Source: Candidatus Thorarchaeota archaeon
Lineage (GTDB): Archaea > Asgardarchaeota > Thorarchaeia > Thorarchaeales > Thorarchaeaceae
Assembly: GCA_004376265.1 (NCBI GenBank)
Contig: SOKL01000120.1
Span: 1 to 37,137 of the forward strand
DNA: 37,137 nucleotides
Direction of reading: 5' to 3'
The notes below the pieces were generated by a model, which had not been told where the DNA came from, searched no databases, and saw only the letters and a program-made list of their open reading frames with translations. Shown here piece after piece: positions 28,093-37,137 of this stretch. Both the position numbers and the translations under genes were made by a program. How positions within the stretch are numbered: position 1 is the first letter of the stretch; each line of letters starts with the position of its first letter.

Positions 28093-29046
28093 TTGACAGA
28101 AGATTTGGACTGGGAATTGATAATTATTGGTGGAGGTCCTGCAGGGATGACTGCGGCAATGTATGGGGCACGATACGGGCTCAAAACGCTCCTGCTTGAA
28201 TCAAAGGTATTAGGAGGAGCTCAAGCCACTAGTCCAGGTATTGAAAATTATCCCGGGTACACATTCATCGTTGGTCTCGAACTCGCTACTAAAATGAAAG
28301 AGCAGGTCAAGAAGTGTGGAGCAATTATCAAGGAAATCACTGAAGTCAAAAGCATTGAACTTGAGGGAGAAGATGGAGATTTTCTCCTTGATACGCGACG
28401 CGGAGTCTATAGGGGGAAAGCCATTATATTTGCCACAGGAGGCGGTCACAAACATCTTGGGGTTCCAGGGGAGGATTTGCTCACTGGAAGGGGTGTGTCT
28501 TTCTGCGCAACCTGTGATGGACCGCTTTTCAGAAACAAGACAGTAGCAGTTGTAGGTGGAGGAAATACTGCAGTCACAGAGGCGCTATATCTCTCAGAGG
28601 TCGTTGAGAAGGTGTATTTGATACACAGAAGAGATGAGCTGAGGGCTGAGAAAATAATCCAAGATTATGTTTTCAAAGCAAGTGTCGAAATAATTTGGGA
28701 CACCATTGTCAAGGAGATCAAAGGAAATGACTTGGTGAATGAACTTGTTCTTGAGAATGTGAAGACTGGAGAAGTTCGCTCATTACCAGTTGAGGGAGTC
28801 TTCGTCGCACTTGGTTCCAACCCTGAGAGTACACTCGCAAGAAGCATCGGTGTTGTGACCAATGAACGTGGAGAGGTTATCGTCAATGCAAAGCAGGCTA
28901 CAAATATCCTTGGAGTCTTTGCGGCGGGAGATATCGTAGAATCGATGAAACAAATCGCTGTTGCTGTTGGGCATGGCGCAATATCAGCAGATTCAGCCTA
29001 TGCGCACATAAGAAAGATGCAAAGAGGTTCCATTGGGTATGCATAG
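28093..29046 (+). CDS. trxB: Thioredoxin-disulfide reductase-like flavoprotein (TTG start)
   Basis: 'IIIGGGPAGMTAAMYGARYG', 'GRGVSFCATCDGPLF' (CxxC), 'VAVVGGGNTAVTEALYLS', 'GVFAAGDI'. Confidence 0.93.
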   Translation: MTEDLDWELIIIGGGPAGMTAAMYGARYGLKTLLLESKVLGGAQATSPGIENYPGYTFIVGLELATKMKEQVKKCGAIIKEITEVKSIELEGEDGDFLLDTRRGVYRGKAIIFATGGGHKHLGVPGEDLLTGRGVSFCATCDGPLFRNKTVAVVGGGNTAVTEALYLSEVVEKVYLIHRRDELRAEKIIQDYVFKASVEIIWDTIVKEIKGNDLVNELVLENVKTGEVRSLPVEGVFVALGSNPESTLARSIGVVTNERGEVIVNAKQATNILGVFAAGDIVESMKQIAVAVGHGAISADSAYAHIRKMQRGSIGYA

Positions 29047-29116
29047 CCTCCTTTTGCTAGTACATCTGTTGTTATGGGGAAACGTTAATAACCACACCTC
29101 AGCCCGAACCTCAAAG

Positions 29117-29137
29117 CACTGAGCCAATACCTCAGTG
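29117..29137 (+). promoter_or_regulatory. Perfect 7-bp inverted repeat in the leader of the split surface-protein gene
   Basis: CACTGAG-ccaatac-CTCAGTG, 27 bp upstream of the ATG at 29164 and downstream of a TATA-like 'GTTAATAAC'. Confidence 0.4.
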
Positions 29138-29163
29138 ATATTGAAATTGACCGTGATGTATCC

Positions 29164-30360
29164 ATGAAAAAGGTCAAAGTCGTAGCAATCTCACTAGCAT
29201 TTGCTCTAGTTTTAATATCTGTCGCGGCCCCGCCCGTGGCTGCTGCGAGTCGATATGACTCCTTGACATCATATATGGCAGATAATTATGATGCAGTAAG
29301 AGGTGGCTATAAGCTCCCATTCGATGGTGTGACGCGTGTGAACCCCACTTATGGTGCTATCAGTATTATGGATGAAGTAGGTGTACTCGCACAGAGACCA
29401 CCGCCAATATCTGTACCTAATGCCTTGGAATTCTCGAGCAACATTCAGTGGCTGACCGGTGATGAAAATGAAGAGCCATACTATGGAGGATTCAGCGACT
29501 ACCTTCTAGGACCTGTCACAACTGCTACTAACTATCATGGTCTTCGGCTTTGGCAGATCTTGAAGAATGAGGGAGGTATTCCTGGTACAGATGAGTTTGA
29601 TATCAATCAAACAGCTAATGCCTTCTGGATTAACAAGACTTCAGACTCTGGAGGATTTGGTAGCGCAAGTGAAGTATACCCTGATCTGGTTTCAACCTAC
29701 TACGCTTTGGCATCACTGAGAATCATTGATCAATTGTACCCCCTTGAAAATGCTTGGGACACATATGTCAATGAATCTGCAACTATTGAGTGGATTGAGA
29801 GTTGTAGAGATGGTGATGCATACATGCTTAGTCCAATCTCAGATCGCGCGAGTGTAACTGCTACAACCGCAGCTGTATTAGCTTACTACGCTATTAATCC
29901 GGTCATTCTCGTACCTGGAGCATCAAGCGTTCAGACGTGGTTACTCAACCGCCAAGTTCTAGAATATCAATAACCCGAGTTTGTAGGGGTTATTGAAGAT
30001 GTCAATGCGACTAAGGATCCTAATCTTGTAAGTACATATTTTGCTCTCAGTGCATTAGATACTCTTAATGCAATACCAAGCGTAAATGCGACTGCTGCGG
30101 AGAGTTTCATTCTAAACACCCAGTCAACAGAAGGAAGCTGGGGCTTAGTCCCAGGAGTTAGCAAAGGTTCACTCCTTTATTCAGCCTATGCATGTCAAGC
30201 GCTGAATATGCTACCCTTCGAAGGTGCATTTAGTACTCTTTCATCGTCCGTTGATCCAAATTCACAAGGATCCTCATCATTCGATTGGAGAATCGCAGTG
30301 GTTCTTGGAATAATCGTTGTTGCTATGGTCATTTCAGCATATGCCTTGAGAATGGACTGA
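29164..30360 (+). pseudogene. Secreted, C-terminally anchored prenyltransferase/terpenoid-cyclase toroid-like protein, interrupted by an in-frame TAA (29971-29973)
   Basis: Upstream ORF 29164..29973 has a signal peptide and 'PDLVSTYYALASL'. The same frame after TAA reads PEFVGVIEDVNATKDPNLVSTYFALSALDTL...FDWRIAVVLGIIVVAMVISAYALRMD*, continuing the repeat and ending in a TM segment. Confidence 0.7.
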
Positions 30361-30409
30361 TACTGCAATAGCTTTATCTCGCCAGAGAAGTATAATGCCT
30401 TGAGGGTCA

Positions 30410-32017
30410 TTGTGTTTTGACACTCAGGTGTTTCGTATGCCCAATACGGAGATAGATGAAGAATCAATTCCAAGATACAAACGAGGTTATGAATGGTTTT
30501 CTCACCTTGCTAACAGCGAGATGTCTCAAAAACCATGGCGACGTTTGGGTATATTCTCTTTCTACGATGAACCATTTGCTGAAAGTGACCGTTTGTATCT
30601 GTCACCAAAACAAGTCATGTTAACACTGGCGAAGATAGCAAAATCCAAGGAGTCTGGATTAGTGTTTGTCGTTGATGCCATGGAAAAAGGTGAAATGGGT
30701 CTTAGCACTGAATCCGGTTTCAACCAATTTATGGAAATATTCGATGGTTTGTTCCCTGACTCATCAAAGTTCTACTTTGGATCCAAGGATTCTGAGAGAG
30801 CATGGATACAGGAGTATTCATCTCTGAAGATACCGTTGAAGTGGCTAGTAAAGAGACCCAATGTATTTGCGGAAGTTCTGTCTGATGCCTCGCCTGTTGG
30901 AGAACTTGTTAGTCCAGGAGAGGCAGCGTTTGAGGATTTTTCGGGGATGATTGAAGTACTTGTGGACAAACTTGGACCACCTTCACTAACCGAAGAAGTT
31001 ATGGGCAAGATACGGAGCACCGAAAAAAGCGAATACGCGGGGGAAGCTGTCGGGATGATGACTGTCTTTATCAGTCCAGCAACAGCTGTTACACGAGGCG
31101 TGAAGTATCTAAGTAAATTCATGGGTCTTGTGAAAGACCGAAGAAAGCAGGAAGTAAAAGACGTCTATAATGAATGGACACAGAGAGTGAAAGAAGGATA
31201 CTCAGAAGAAAAACTCAAGAGGTTCTTTGATGATTCTCTGGATTTTGAGTCTGGTCTTATACAGGCAGTTGGTTCTTTCAAACCCGTTCTAATAGTACTT
31301 GAAACTAGAGGAACTTTTTACGATCTATTCCTACCACTTGTGCTCCAACATCTGGTGGAAGAGATTGGATACATTCCACCACACAGACGTCCGAAGAAAC
31401 AGATCGACGAAGAGAAAAAGGGATCAAGAGAGGAGGATTGGGATAATGAATCTCTCTCTTACGAGTCAATCGAATCTATCGAAGATGCCGATCTTCCACC
31501 AGTAACTGACCAACTGATTCAATCTATTTTAGATAAAGAGAATCCGTACGATAAGGCGGAAATTGATATCTCAGAGGATGCCTTTGAGGGAAAACCTGAA
31601 ACCATACTCTTCCTTGATGCGGCATCACATCTTTCAAAATTCAGCAAATCATTCAAGTTCGCTTTGAATTTGCCAGAAAAATATCCGAATATGTCAGTAG
31701 CAGCGTCGTTCTTCACCGACCGAGAGAAAATCAGTCAAGCACTTCAAGAAGGAGTTTTAGACTATGTGAAGGAACATGCACTCATCTTTGACCTGCATCC
31801 AGCTTTGTTCGATATGGTGACAGCGCGGATGCCAGTTTCAAAGAAAGCTTGGCTAAATGGAAGATTACAGGAAATGGAGAAAATCCGGTCAGATGGGGAG
31901 GTTGCTTTCCTCGAGTTCTCCAGTTCTGGCAGTCCCCAATGGGCGCTTCGAATAGTAGACAAGCCCGAGAGTGAAGCTCTGACAAAAATTCGCAGTTGGT
32001 TTAAAAGAGGAAGTTGA
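30410..32017 (+). CDS. Hypothetical protein, no recognised family (likely start MPNTEID at 30437)
   Basis: Long ORF on the operon strand with an internal acidic/Ser-rich linker; no motif recognised. Confidence 0.75.
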   Translation: MCFDTQVFRMPNTEIDEESIPRYKRGYEWFSHLANSEMSQKPWRRLGIFSFYDEPFAESDRLYLSPKQVMLTLAKIAKSKESGLVFVVDAMEKGEMGLSTESGFNQFMEIFDGLFPDSSKFYFGSKDSERAWIQEYSSLKIPLKWLVKRPNVFAEVLSDASPVGELVSPGEAAFEDFSGMIEVLVDKLGPPSLTEEVMGKIRSTEKSEYAGEAVGMMTVFISPATAVTRGVKYLSKFMGLVKDRRKQEVKDVYNEWTQRVKEGYSEEKLKRFFDDSLDFESGLIQAVGSFKPVLIVLETRGTFYDLFLPLVLQHLVEEIGYIPPHRRPKKQIDEEKKGSREEDWDNESLSYESIESIEDADLPPVTDQLIQSILDKENPYDKAEIDISEDAFEGKPETILFLDAASHLSKFSKSFKFALNLPEKYPNMSVAASFFTDREKISQALQEGVLDYVKEHALIFDLHPALFDMVTARMPVSKKAWLNGRLQEMEKIRSDGEVAFLEFSSSGSPQWALRIVDKPESEALTKIRSWFKRGS

Positions 32018-32106
32018 TTTTCGACTCCTCCCACAAGAGATATAATCACCACCAACATCAATCGCAGGTGACTGTCCGGAGGCAGATACGATTGAGCAAA
32101 GGTAAC

Positions 32107-32505
32107 ATGACGAAGGCAAAAGTATTGAAGATTGAGAAGGGTGACTCTATCACTCTGCCATCTGAATTCGTTGACATGATCGGTCACACCTATGGACTGG
32201 TTATTCTCGTTGTCAAAGACGGCAACGTCAAACTCTATCCTGTTGACAGTGACAAAGTAATATATCTAAAGCTGGTTATCGATAAACTTAGCAAGAGCTT
32301 CTTAGAGGAGCTTACTGAGGCATTCATGGAAGTGGCACTTGAGGAAATTCTATTTACTAGCGGGATTTGTCAAGCTGCTGATGAGTGCTATTATGAATGT
32401 TACTTCACACCAAAACAGCTGAACGTTGAAGTAAGTAATCTTCAGGACCGATTGCAGGATATAACTGGTGTCAAGCAGGTTATACTAGAAGAAGTAACGA
32501 CTTGA
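32107..32505 (+). CDS. SpoVT/AbrB-like N-terminal domain protein with possible ACT-like C-terminal domain
   Basis: 'KVLKIEKGDSITLPSEFVDMIG...VKDGNVKLYPV' swapped-hairpin-like; C-term 'YLKLVIDKLSKSFLEELTEAFMEVALEEILFTSGIC' ACT-like. Track ORF 32014..32505; ATG at 32107 preferred. Confidence 0.55.
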   Translation: MTKAKVLKIEKGDSITLPSEFVDMIGHTYGLVILVVKDGNVKLYPVDSDKVIYLKLVIDKLSKSFLEELTEAFMEVALEEILFTSGICQAADECYYECYFTPKQLNVEVSNLQDRLQDITGVKQVILEEVTT

Positions 32506-34061
32506 GCATTATGGTAGGCGTTGTCGGTCTCTATTATGATTCTGAAGTTTCTGAAGAGGCTAAGTCATCACAAAACATTTTCTCGGAGATGGCAGAACGC
32601 CTTTCTCATCGAGGGACACTGAAAGAATTTCAATTTGAATTATCTCAAGGAAAGATACATCTCGGAATCATTAATGGAGATGATGATCAACATTATCTCG
32701 AAAATCACCAACAAATGAAACTACTATTGGTTGACAATTTTGCAGTCGATTTACAAAGCGAAGAAAGACTATCCAAACAAATAATCAGTTCTCTTCGAAA
32801 TCCAAAGGCCAAAACTACCCCAAGCTTAGCACATATGTTAGTTGCCGTAGGAGTAACGGATGAAAAGCAGATTCGGATTTTCAGGTCTCTAGACGGAGTA
32901 CGTACGCTGTACTTTGCAGAATTAGATAGTGGATTTGCTTTTTCTACTGAACGAAAAGCAATTTGGAAAATTTTTCCCACAGAACCTCAAGTTCTAAATC
33001 CTGGTTGGATTCTATCAATTTCGAAAAAGAGAGATTGGGAGCTTATTCAAGTTTATTCAAGAAGCCCTTCAAAGATATCAACCAAGATTGATGCTGAGAT
33101 TCAGCTCATAAAACTTCATGATGAGTTAGCTAGATCATTTAGAAATCTTAGTCTAACTAGTAAATGTGGAGTGTTATTCTCAGGGGGTGTTGATAGTTCT
33201 CTTGTTGCAATTCTAGCAAAGAGAGAGTGTGAAGATACGTTGTTGATTACTGCAGCCTCAGCTCATTCTAAAGATTTTAAGAAAACAAAAGAGATTGCTT
33301 CAACATTATCAATTGAACATAAGTTGATTCAGTTTGATTTTGAAACAGTATGGGAGATCCTACCAGAAGTCATCTACGCAATTGAAACAAGTAAACGCAT
33401 GGATGTTGAAATTGCTATCCCATTCTATCTTTCTGCAGAGGCCGCAAAAGAAGAGGATTGTAAAGTTCTTGTGTCAGGACAGGGGCCAGATGAACTCTTC
33501 GCGGGTTATGCAAGATATGAGAAATCATACGTGAAAAACGGAGCTGGAAAAGTAAGAGAAGAACTCTGGTCTGATTTTTCAGTTACACATGAAGTAAATA
33601 TCGCTCGTGATGAAAAAGCGATTGCATACCATGGATTGGAATCATTCTTTCCATATCTTGACCAAAAATTCAGTGATATCGCTCTTTCAACTCCAATTGA
33701 ATTCCTTCTAAATCCTAACCGTAATCCGAGTAGAAAGATTCTCTTTAGAGATTTGGCAAGGAAAATGGGTCTTCCAGATGATATCGCTAACGCTCAGAAA
33801 CATGCTACTCAATATAGTTCAGGTTCCTCGAAAGTTCTTCAAAAATCTGTAGCTAAGAATGTTCCAAATGCTCATAATCTCAGCAAGAAGAAAACATCAA
33901 TTCTTGTCCAAAATGTTCTGGATACTATTGCCCAAGAAATTGGGATTCCAATGGTGATTGGATTGAAAACTAACTTAGATATGGAACCAACTTACAGGTT
34001 GCTGGAAAGAGTCGGACCTCTTCCTACCCGCAATCGTCGTCGGCAAAGTCCAAAGCCTTAA
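32502..34061 (+). CDS. Asparagine synthetase (AsnB)-like protein lacking the N-terminal glutaminase Cys (likely ATG at 32511)
   Basis: PP-loop 'GVLFSGGVDSSLVAILAKR', 'VLVSGQGPDELFAGYARYEKSY'; N-terminus MVGVVGLYY instead of MCGIxG. Confidence 0.85.
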   Translation: MSIMVGVVGLYYDSEVSEEAKSSQNIFSEMAERLSHRGTLKEFQFELSQGKIHLGIINGDDDQHYLENHQQMKLLLVDNFAVDLQSEERLSKQIISSLRNPKAKTTPSLAHMLVAVGVTDEKQIRIFRSLDGVRTLYFAELDSGFAFSTERKAIWKIFPTEPQVLNPGWILSISKKRDWELIQVYSRSPSKISTKIDAEIQLIKLHDELARSFRNLSLTSKCGVLFSGGVDSSLVAILAKRECEDTLLITAASAHSKDFKKTKEIASTLSIEHKLIQFDFETVWEILPEVIYAIETSKRMDVEIAIPFYLSAEAAKEEDCKVLVSGQGPDELFAGYARYEKSYVKNGAGKVREELWSDFSVTHEVNIARDEKAIAYHGLESFFPYLDQKFSDIALSTPIEFLLNPNRNPSRKILFRDLARKMGLPDDIANAQKHATQYSSGSSKVLQKSVAKNVPNAHNLSKKKTSILVQNVLDTIAQEIGIPMVIGLKTNLDMEPTYRLLERVGPLPTRNRRRQSPKP

Positions 34062-34191
34062 GATTGCAATCGGTGAAAGCCGTGATTCTTTTGAGGTTCG
34101 ATAACAAGCTTCATATGGGGCTTGGGATACAAGCCGTAGATTAGCGACGTACTTAAGTTCGACAATTAACGTATTATTTGAGGAGATAACT

Positions 34192-35232
34192 ATGGTTGGA
34201 ATAATTGGTTACGGAGTATACGTTCCACGCTATCGAATTAAAACAACAGATATTGCAGAAGTCTGGGGAGATAGTAGTGGTAGAATCGGAAAGGGACTTG
34301 GTGTTTTTGAGAAATCAGTCCCTGGACCTGATGAGGATGTAGCTACCATATCTGTAGAAGCAGCGAGGAATGCTGTCAAGAGAGCGCAAATAGACCCAAC
34401 TGACATAGGAGCACTCTATGTTGGTTCTGAGTCGCATCCATATGCAGTCAAACCAACTGGTACGATTGTTGCTGAAGCGATAGGATGTTCACATGAAATG
34501 ACTTGTGCAGATTACGAATTTGCATGCAAAGCAGGAACTGCAGCCATTCAGACCACAATGGGACTCGTTATGTCCAAGATGATCAAGATTGGACTAGCAA
34601 TCGGTTCGGATACCGCACAAGGCAGACCTGGAGATGCACTGGAATATTCTGCAGCAGCTGGAGGTGCAGCGTTTCTGATTGGACTCAAAAAACCAATCGC
34701 TACCATTGAGGAAACTGTTTCGTTTACAACTGATACACCAGACTTTTGGAGACGAGAGGGAGAAGACTATCCAAGTCACGGAGCAAGATTCACAGGGGAA
34801 CCAGCATATTTCCGACATGTCGGTGAAGGAGCAAAGTTGCTATTCAAGAAGACTAAGACAACAGTTGATGATTATGATTATTTTGTCTTCCACAGCCCTA
34901 ATGGTAAGTTTCCAATTGCCATGGGTAGACAACTCAAGGTTCCTCCAGAGAAGCTGGAAGACAGTCTTGTTGTCAGACAGATTGGCAACACTTACTCAGG
35001 TTCCGCCATGATAGGACTTGCTAAGATTCTGGATATTGCCAAACCAGGTTCTAAGATTTTTGTGGTAGCCTATGGATCCGGAGCAGGGAGTGATGCGTTC
35101 TCAATCACTGTTGAGGACGCAATTGAGGAGCGAAGGGGAGAGGTCCCAACCGTTGATGACTACATTGAAAGAAAGACATACGTCGACTACGCAACCTATG
35201 CTAAGTATCGACGCAAGATCAAGGCGGTGTAA
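34192..35232 (+). CDS. Hydroxymethylglutaryl-CoA synthase (archaeal)
   Basis: '[24 protein letters not shown]', '[19 protein letters not shown]', '[19 protein letters not shown]'. Confidence 0.95.
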   Translation: MVGIIGYGVYVPRYRIKTTDIAEVWGDSSGRIGKGLGVFEKSVPGPDEDVATISVEAARNAVKRAQIDPTDIGALYVGSESHPYAVKPTGTIVAEAIGCSHEMTCADYEFACKAGTAAIQTTMGLVMSKMIKIGLAIGSDTAQGRPGDALEYSAAAGGAAFLIGLKKPIATIEETVSFTTDTPDFWRREGEDYPSHGARFTGEPAYFRHVGEGAKLLFKKTKTTVDDYDYFVFHSPNGKFPIAMGRQLKVPPEKLEDSLVVRQIGNTYSGSAMIGLAKILDIAKPGSKIFVVAYGSGAGSDAFSITVEDAIEERRGEVPTVDDYIERKTYVDYATYAKYRRKIKAV

Positions 35233-35244
35233 TAAGGAGGATTC

Positions 35245-36408
35245 ATGATGAAAGAAAAAGTAGCAATTATCGGTGTAGGAATGTGTAAGTTTGGTGAACT
35301 GTGGGAAAGGAATCTTATTGATATCTCACTAGAAGCCGGAATGTATGCAATTTTCGATGCAGGTGTTAGAGGAACTGATATCGATGGCATGGTTATTGGC
35401 AACATGAGTGCTGGACGATTTACTGGACAAGAGCATCTTGGAGCACAGGCTGCTGATATTGGTGGATTAGGTGATTTGGCAGCATATAGCGTTGAAGCGG
35501 CCTGCGCGAGTGGAGGAGCGGCAGTTCGACAAGCATACATGGCTATCAAATCAGGCGAGCATGACGTAATGCTAGTCATCGGTTCAGAGAAGATGAGTGA
35601 CGTGACCCAGAGTGAAGCGATGAATACTATATCAGTAGCCTCAGATTTTGAATGGGAAGGAATGTTCGGTGCAACTTTTCCCGCGCTCTATGCGTTCATG
35701 GCCCGACGTCATATGAAAGAATACGGAACAACCGAAGAACAACTTGCAAAGCCTACTGTCAAGAATCATGCAAACGCTGCGCATAATGAGTGGGCTCAGT
35801 TCCAGCGACCGGTTCCTATCGAGGTTGTGATGAATTCCGGATTGCTTGCAGATCCACTGAGAGTACTTCACTCTGCTCCCATAACCGATGGTGCAGCGGG
35901 TCTGGTGATTTGTCGAGAGGAACTTGCAAAGAAGTACACGGATACACCCGTCTATATTGAATCCTCAGAGCAACGCAGCGATACATTGGCATTACACGAT
36001 CGACAATCAATCACTACAATGAATGCTGTGGTTAGTTCTACAAAAGCCGCTCTCAATGAGGCAAAACTGGACCTCAAGGATATCGACGTTTTTGAACTGC
36101 ACGATAGTTTCTCAATTGGCGAGATCATCCTAACAGAGGATGTTGGCATTGCCAAGAAAGGAGAGGGCGGAAAAGCTTTGGATGAAGGAATTACAGAGAT
36201 TGGTGGCAAATTTCCTGTCAATACATCCGGTGGTCTCAAGGCGAGAGGTCATCCAATTGGTGCAACAGGAGTAGCACAAATCGTAGAGCTCGCTCTACAG
36301 CTCCGAGGAGAAGCAGATAAGCGACAAGTGGATGGAGCGGAGAAAGGACTTGCAGTCAATATTGGAGGAACCGGAGCAACAAGTGTGGTGCACATTATAG
36401 GGAGATGA
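35245..36408 (+). CDS. Thiolase family protein (acetyl-CoA C-acetyltransferase type)
   Basis: 'AAYSVEAACASGGAAVRQAYMAI', 'ELHDSFSIGEII', 'NTSGGLKARGHPIGATGVAQIVEL'. Confidence 0.94.
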   Translation: MMKEKVAIIGVGMCKFGELWERNLIDISLEAGMYAIFDAGVRGTDIDGMVIGNMSAGRFTGQEHLGAQAADIGGLGDLAAYSVEAACASGGAAVRQAYMAIKSGEHDVMLVIGSEKMSDVTQSEAMNTISVASDFEWEGMFGATFPALYAFMARRHMKEYGTTEEQLAKPTVKNHANAAHNEWAQFQRPVPIEVVMNSGLLADPLRVLHSAPITDGAAGLVICREELAKKYTDTPVYIESSEQRSDTLALHDRQSITTMNAVVSSTKAALNEAKLDLKDIDVFELHDSFSIGEIILTEDVGIAKKGEGGKALDEGITEIGGKFPVNTSGGLKARGHPIGATGVAQIVELALQLRGEADKRQVDGAEKGLAVNIGGTGATSVVHIIGR

Positions 36409-36839
36409 AAAATATGGCAGAACAAGGAGTAGCACAAGTCTGGCGAAGAATTAGATCAATCTACAACATTCAGGGTAACAAATGTGAAACATGTGAAACT
36501 TATTACTTCCCACCAAGACCAGTCTGTCCTACGTGCAGGAGAAAGGGAAAACTTGAGATGTATCAATTCAAGGGCTTGGGCGCAATCTACTCGTATGCAA
36601 TAGTACGTCAGGCACCAGACGACTTCAAACGTCAAATACCATATGTGATTGCTCAAGTCGAGCTTGATGAAGGTACACGCCTTACTGCACAGATCGTCAA
36701 CGTAGATCCCGAAAATGTTGAGATTGGTATGCGTGTCCGTTCATGTTTCCGAAAGATCAAGGAGTTCGGACCGGGCGGCGTTATAGTCTATGGTTACAAA
36801 TTTGAGCCGACTATGAAAGTTACAGGACACGAAGAATAG
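36405..36839 (+). CDS. DUF35 zinc-ribbon/OB-fold protein (thiolase/HMGCS partner)
   Basis: 'GNKCETCETYYFPPRPVCPTCRRKGKLEMYQFKGLGAIYSYAIVRQAP'; ATGA overlap with the thiolase stop. Confidence 0.93.
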   Translation: MKNMAEQGVAQVWRRIRSIYNIQGNKCETCETYYFPPRPVCPTCRRKGKLEMYQFKGLGAIYSYAIVRQAPDDFKRQIPYVIAQVELDEGTRLTAQIVNVDPENVEIGMRVRSCFRKIKEFGPGGVIVYGYKFEPTMKVTGHEE

Positions 36840-36841
36840 TT

Positions 36842-37137
36842 TCACAGGGTCAGTTCAGTAATTGAACCAACAGCTGGTAGGGCCACGTTGTATACACGCG
36901 TGGAGCCTATCACCACTTCAATGTTTGAAGAGACATGAACATGACCATGTACAATCAGTGCAGGTTGTACAATCTCAAGGGCTCTTGACACCCACCACGA
37001 GTATGAATGAGGAGCGGATTCCAACAGAGGACTGTAATGTAACAACAATATAGTATAGTCAGAACTTTTTGCCAACATCTGTAAATGTTGAGATATTCTT
37101 AACGCACGTTTCTCAAAGGCAGGTCTGATATCATCGT
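36842..37137 (-). CDS. Calcineurin-like metallophosphoesterase, C-terminal part, runs off the window end
   Basis: Frame stays open past the track ORF to the window edge (DDIRPAFEKRALRISQHLQMLAKSSDY...); 'ILLLHYSPLLES' and 'ALIVHGHVHVSS'. Confidence 0.8.
   Translation of the reverse strand, partial: DDIRPAFEKRALRISQHLQMLAKSSDYTILLLHYSPLLESAPHSYSWWVSRALEIVQPALIVHGHVHVSSNIEVVIGSTRVYNVALPAVGSITELTL

Noticed and set aside
29971-29973. Stop-codon recoding by pyrrolysine or selenocysteine
   Set aside because: The codon is TAA, not TAG or TGA, and there is no supporting machinery in the window; mutation or sequencing error is simpler.
31762-32187. 141-aa minus-strand ORF opposite the 535-aa protein and AbrB-like gene
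   Set aside because: Antisense to two coherent plus-strand ORFs; no motifs.
1-37137. CRISPR arrays, insertion sequences, integrases, toxin-antitoxin pairs, phage structural genes
   Set aside because: No regularly spaced direct repeats and no transposase, integrase or capsid-like protein were seen; the window is mostly core chromosome.

Overview
This 37.1-kb window is a gene-dense archaeal segment. The Archaea assignment rests on the group II chaperonin (thermosome), ribosomal protein S17e, archaeal-type ATP-dependent DNA ligase, MptA-type GTP cyclohydrolase and the HMG-CoA synthase/thiolase/DUF35 cluster. An Asgard, possibly Thorarchaeota-like, origin is an inference from paired surface proteins whose cytoplasmic tails look longin/roadblock-like. 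No CRISPR array, transposase, rRNA or convincing tRNA was seen. Most genes are housekeeping: metG, lig, rps17e, thermosome, trxB, korAB, fumC, sdhAB and the mevalonate-entry genes. The observations most worth a second look are: (1) two tandem giant secreted/type-I membrane paralogues (1359 and 1181 aa) with large glycosylation-rich ectodomains, one TM helix and a conserved longin/roadblock-like cytoplasmic domain; (2) a prenyltransferase-toroid-like surface protein split by one in-frame TAA; (3) a ~560-nt, hairpin-rich intergenic region that may encode an unannotated structured RNA, next to an unlisted 38-codon basic ORF; (4) three proteins with degenerate active sites: an M48/HtpX-like protein without HExxH, an asparagine synthetase-like protein without the N-terminal Cys, and a MetRS with an aberrant KMSKS loop; (5) an EX2HGH-type PTPS next to mptA; (6) a sdhAB/fumC/korAB cluster lacking membrane-anchor genes; (7) dyad elements in two promoter/5'UTR regions. 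All calls come from reading the sequence and the supplied translations; no searches were run.
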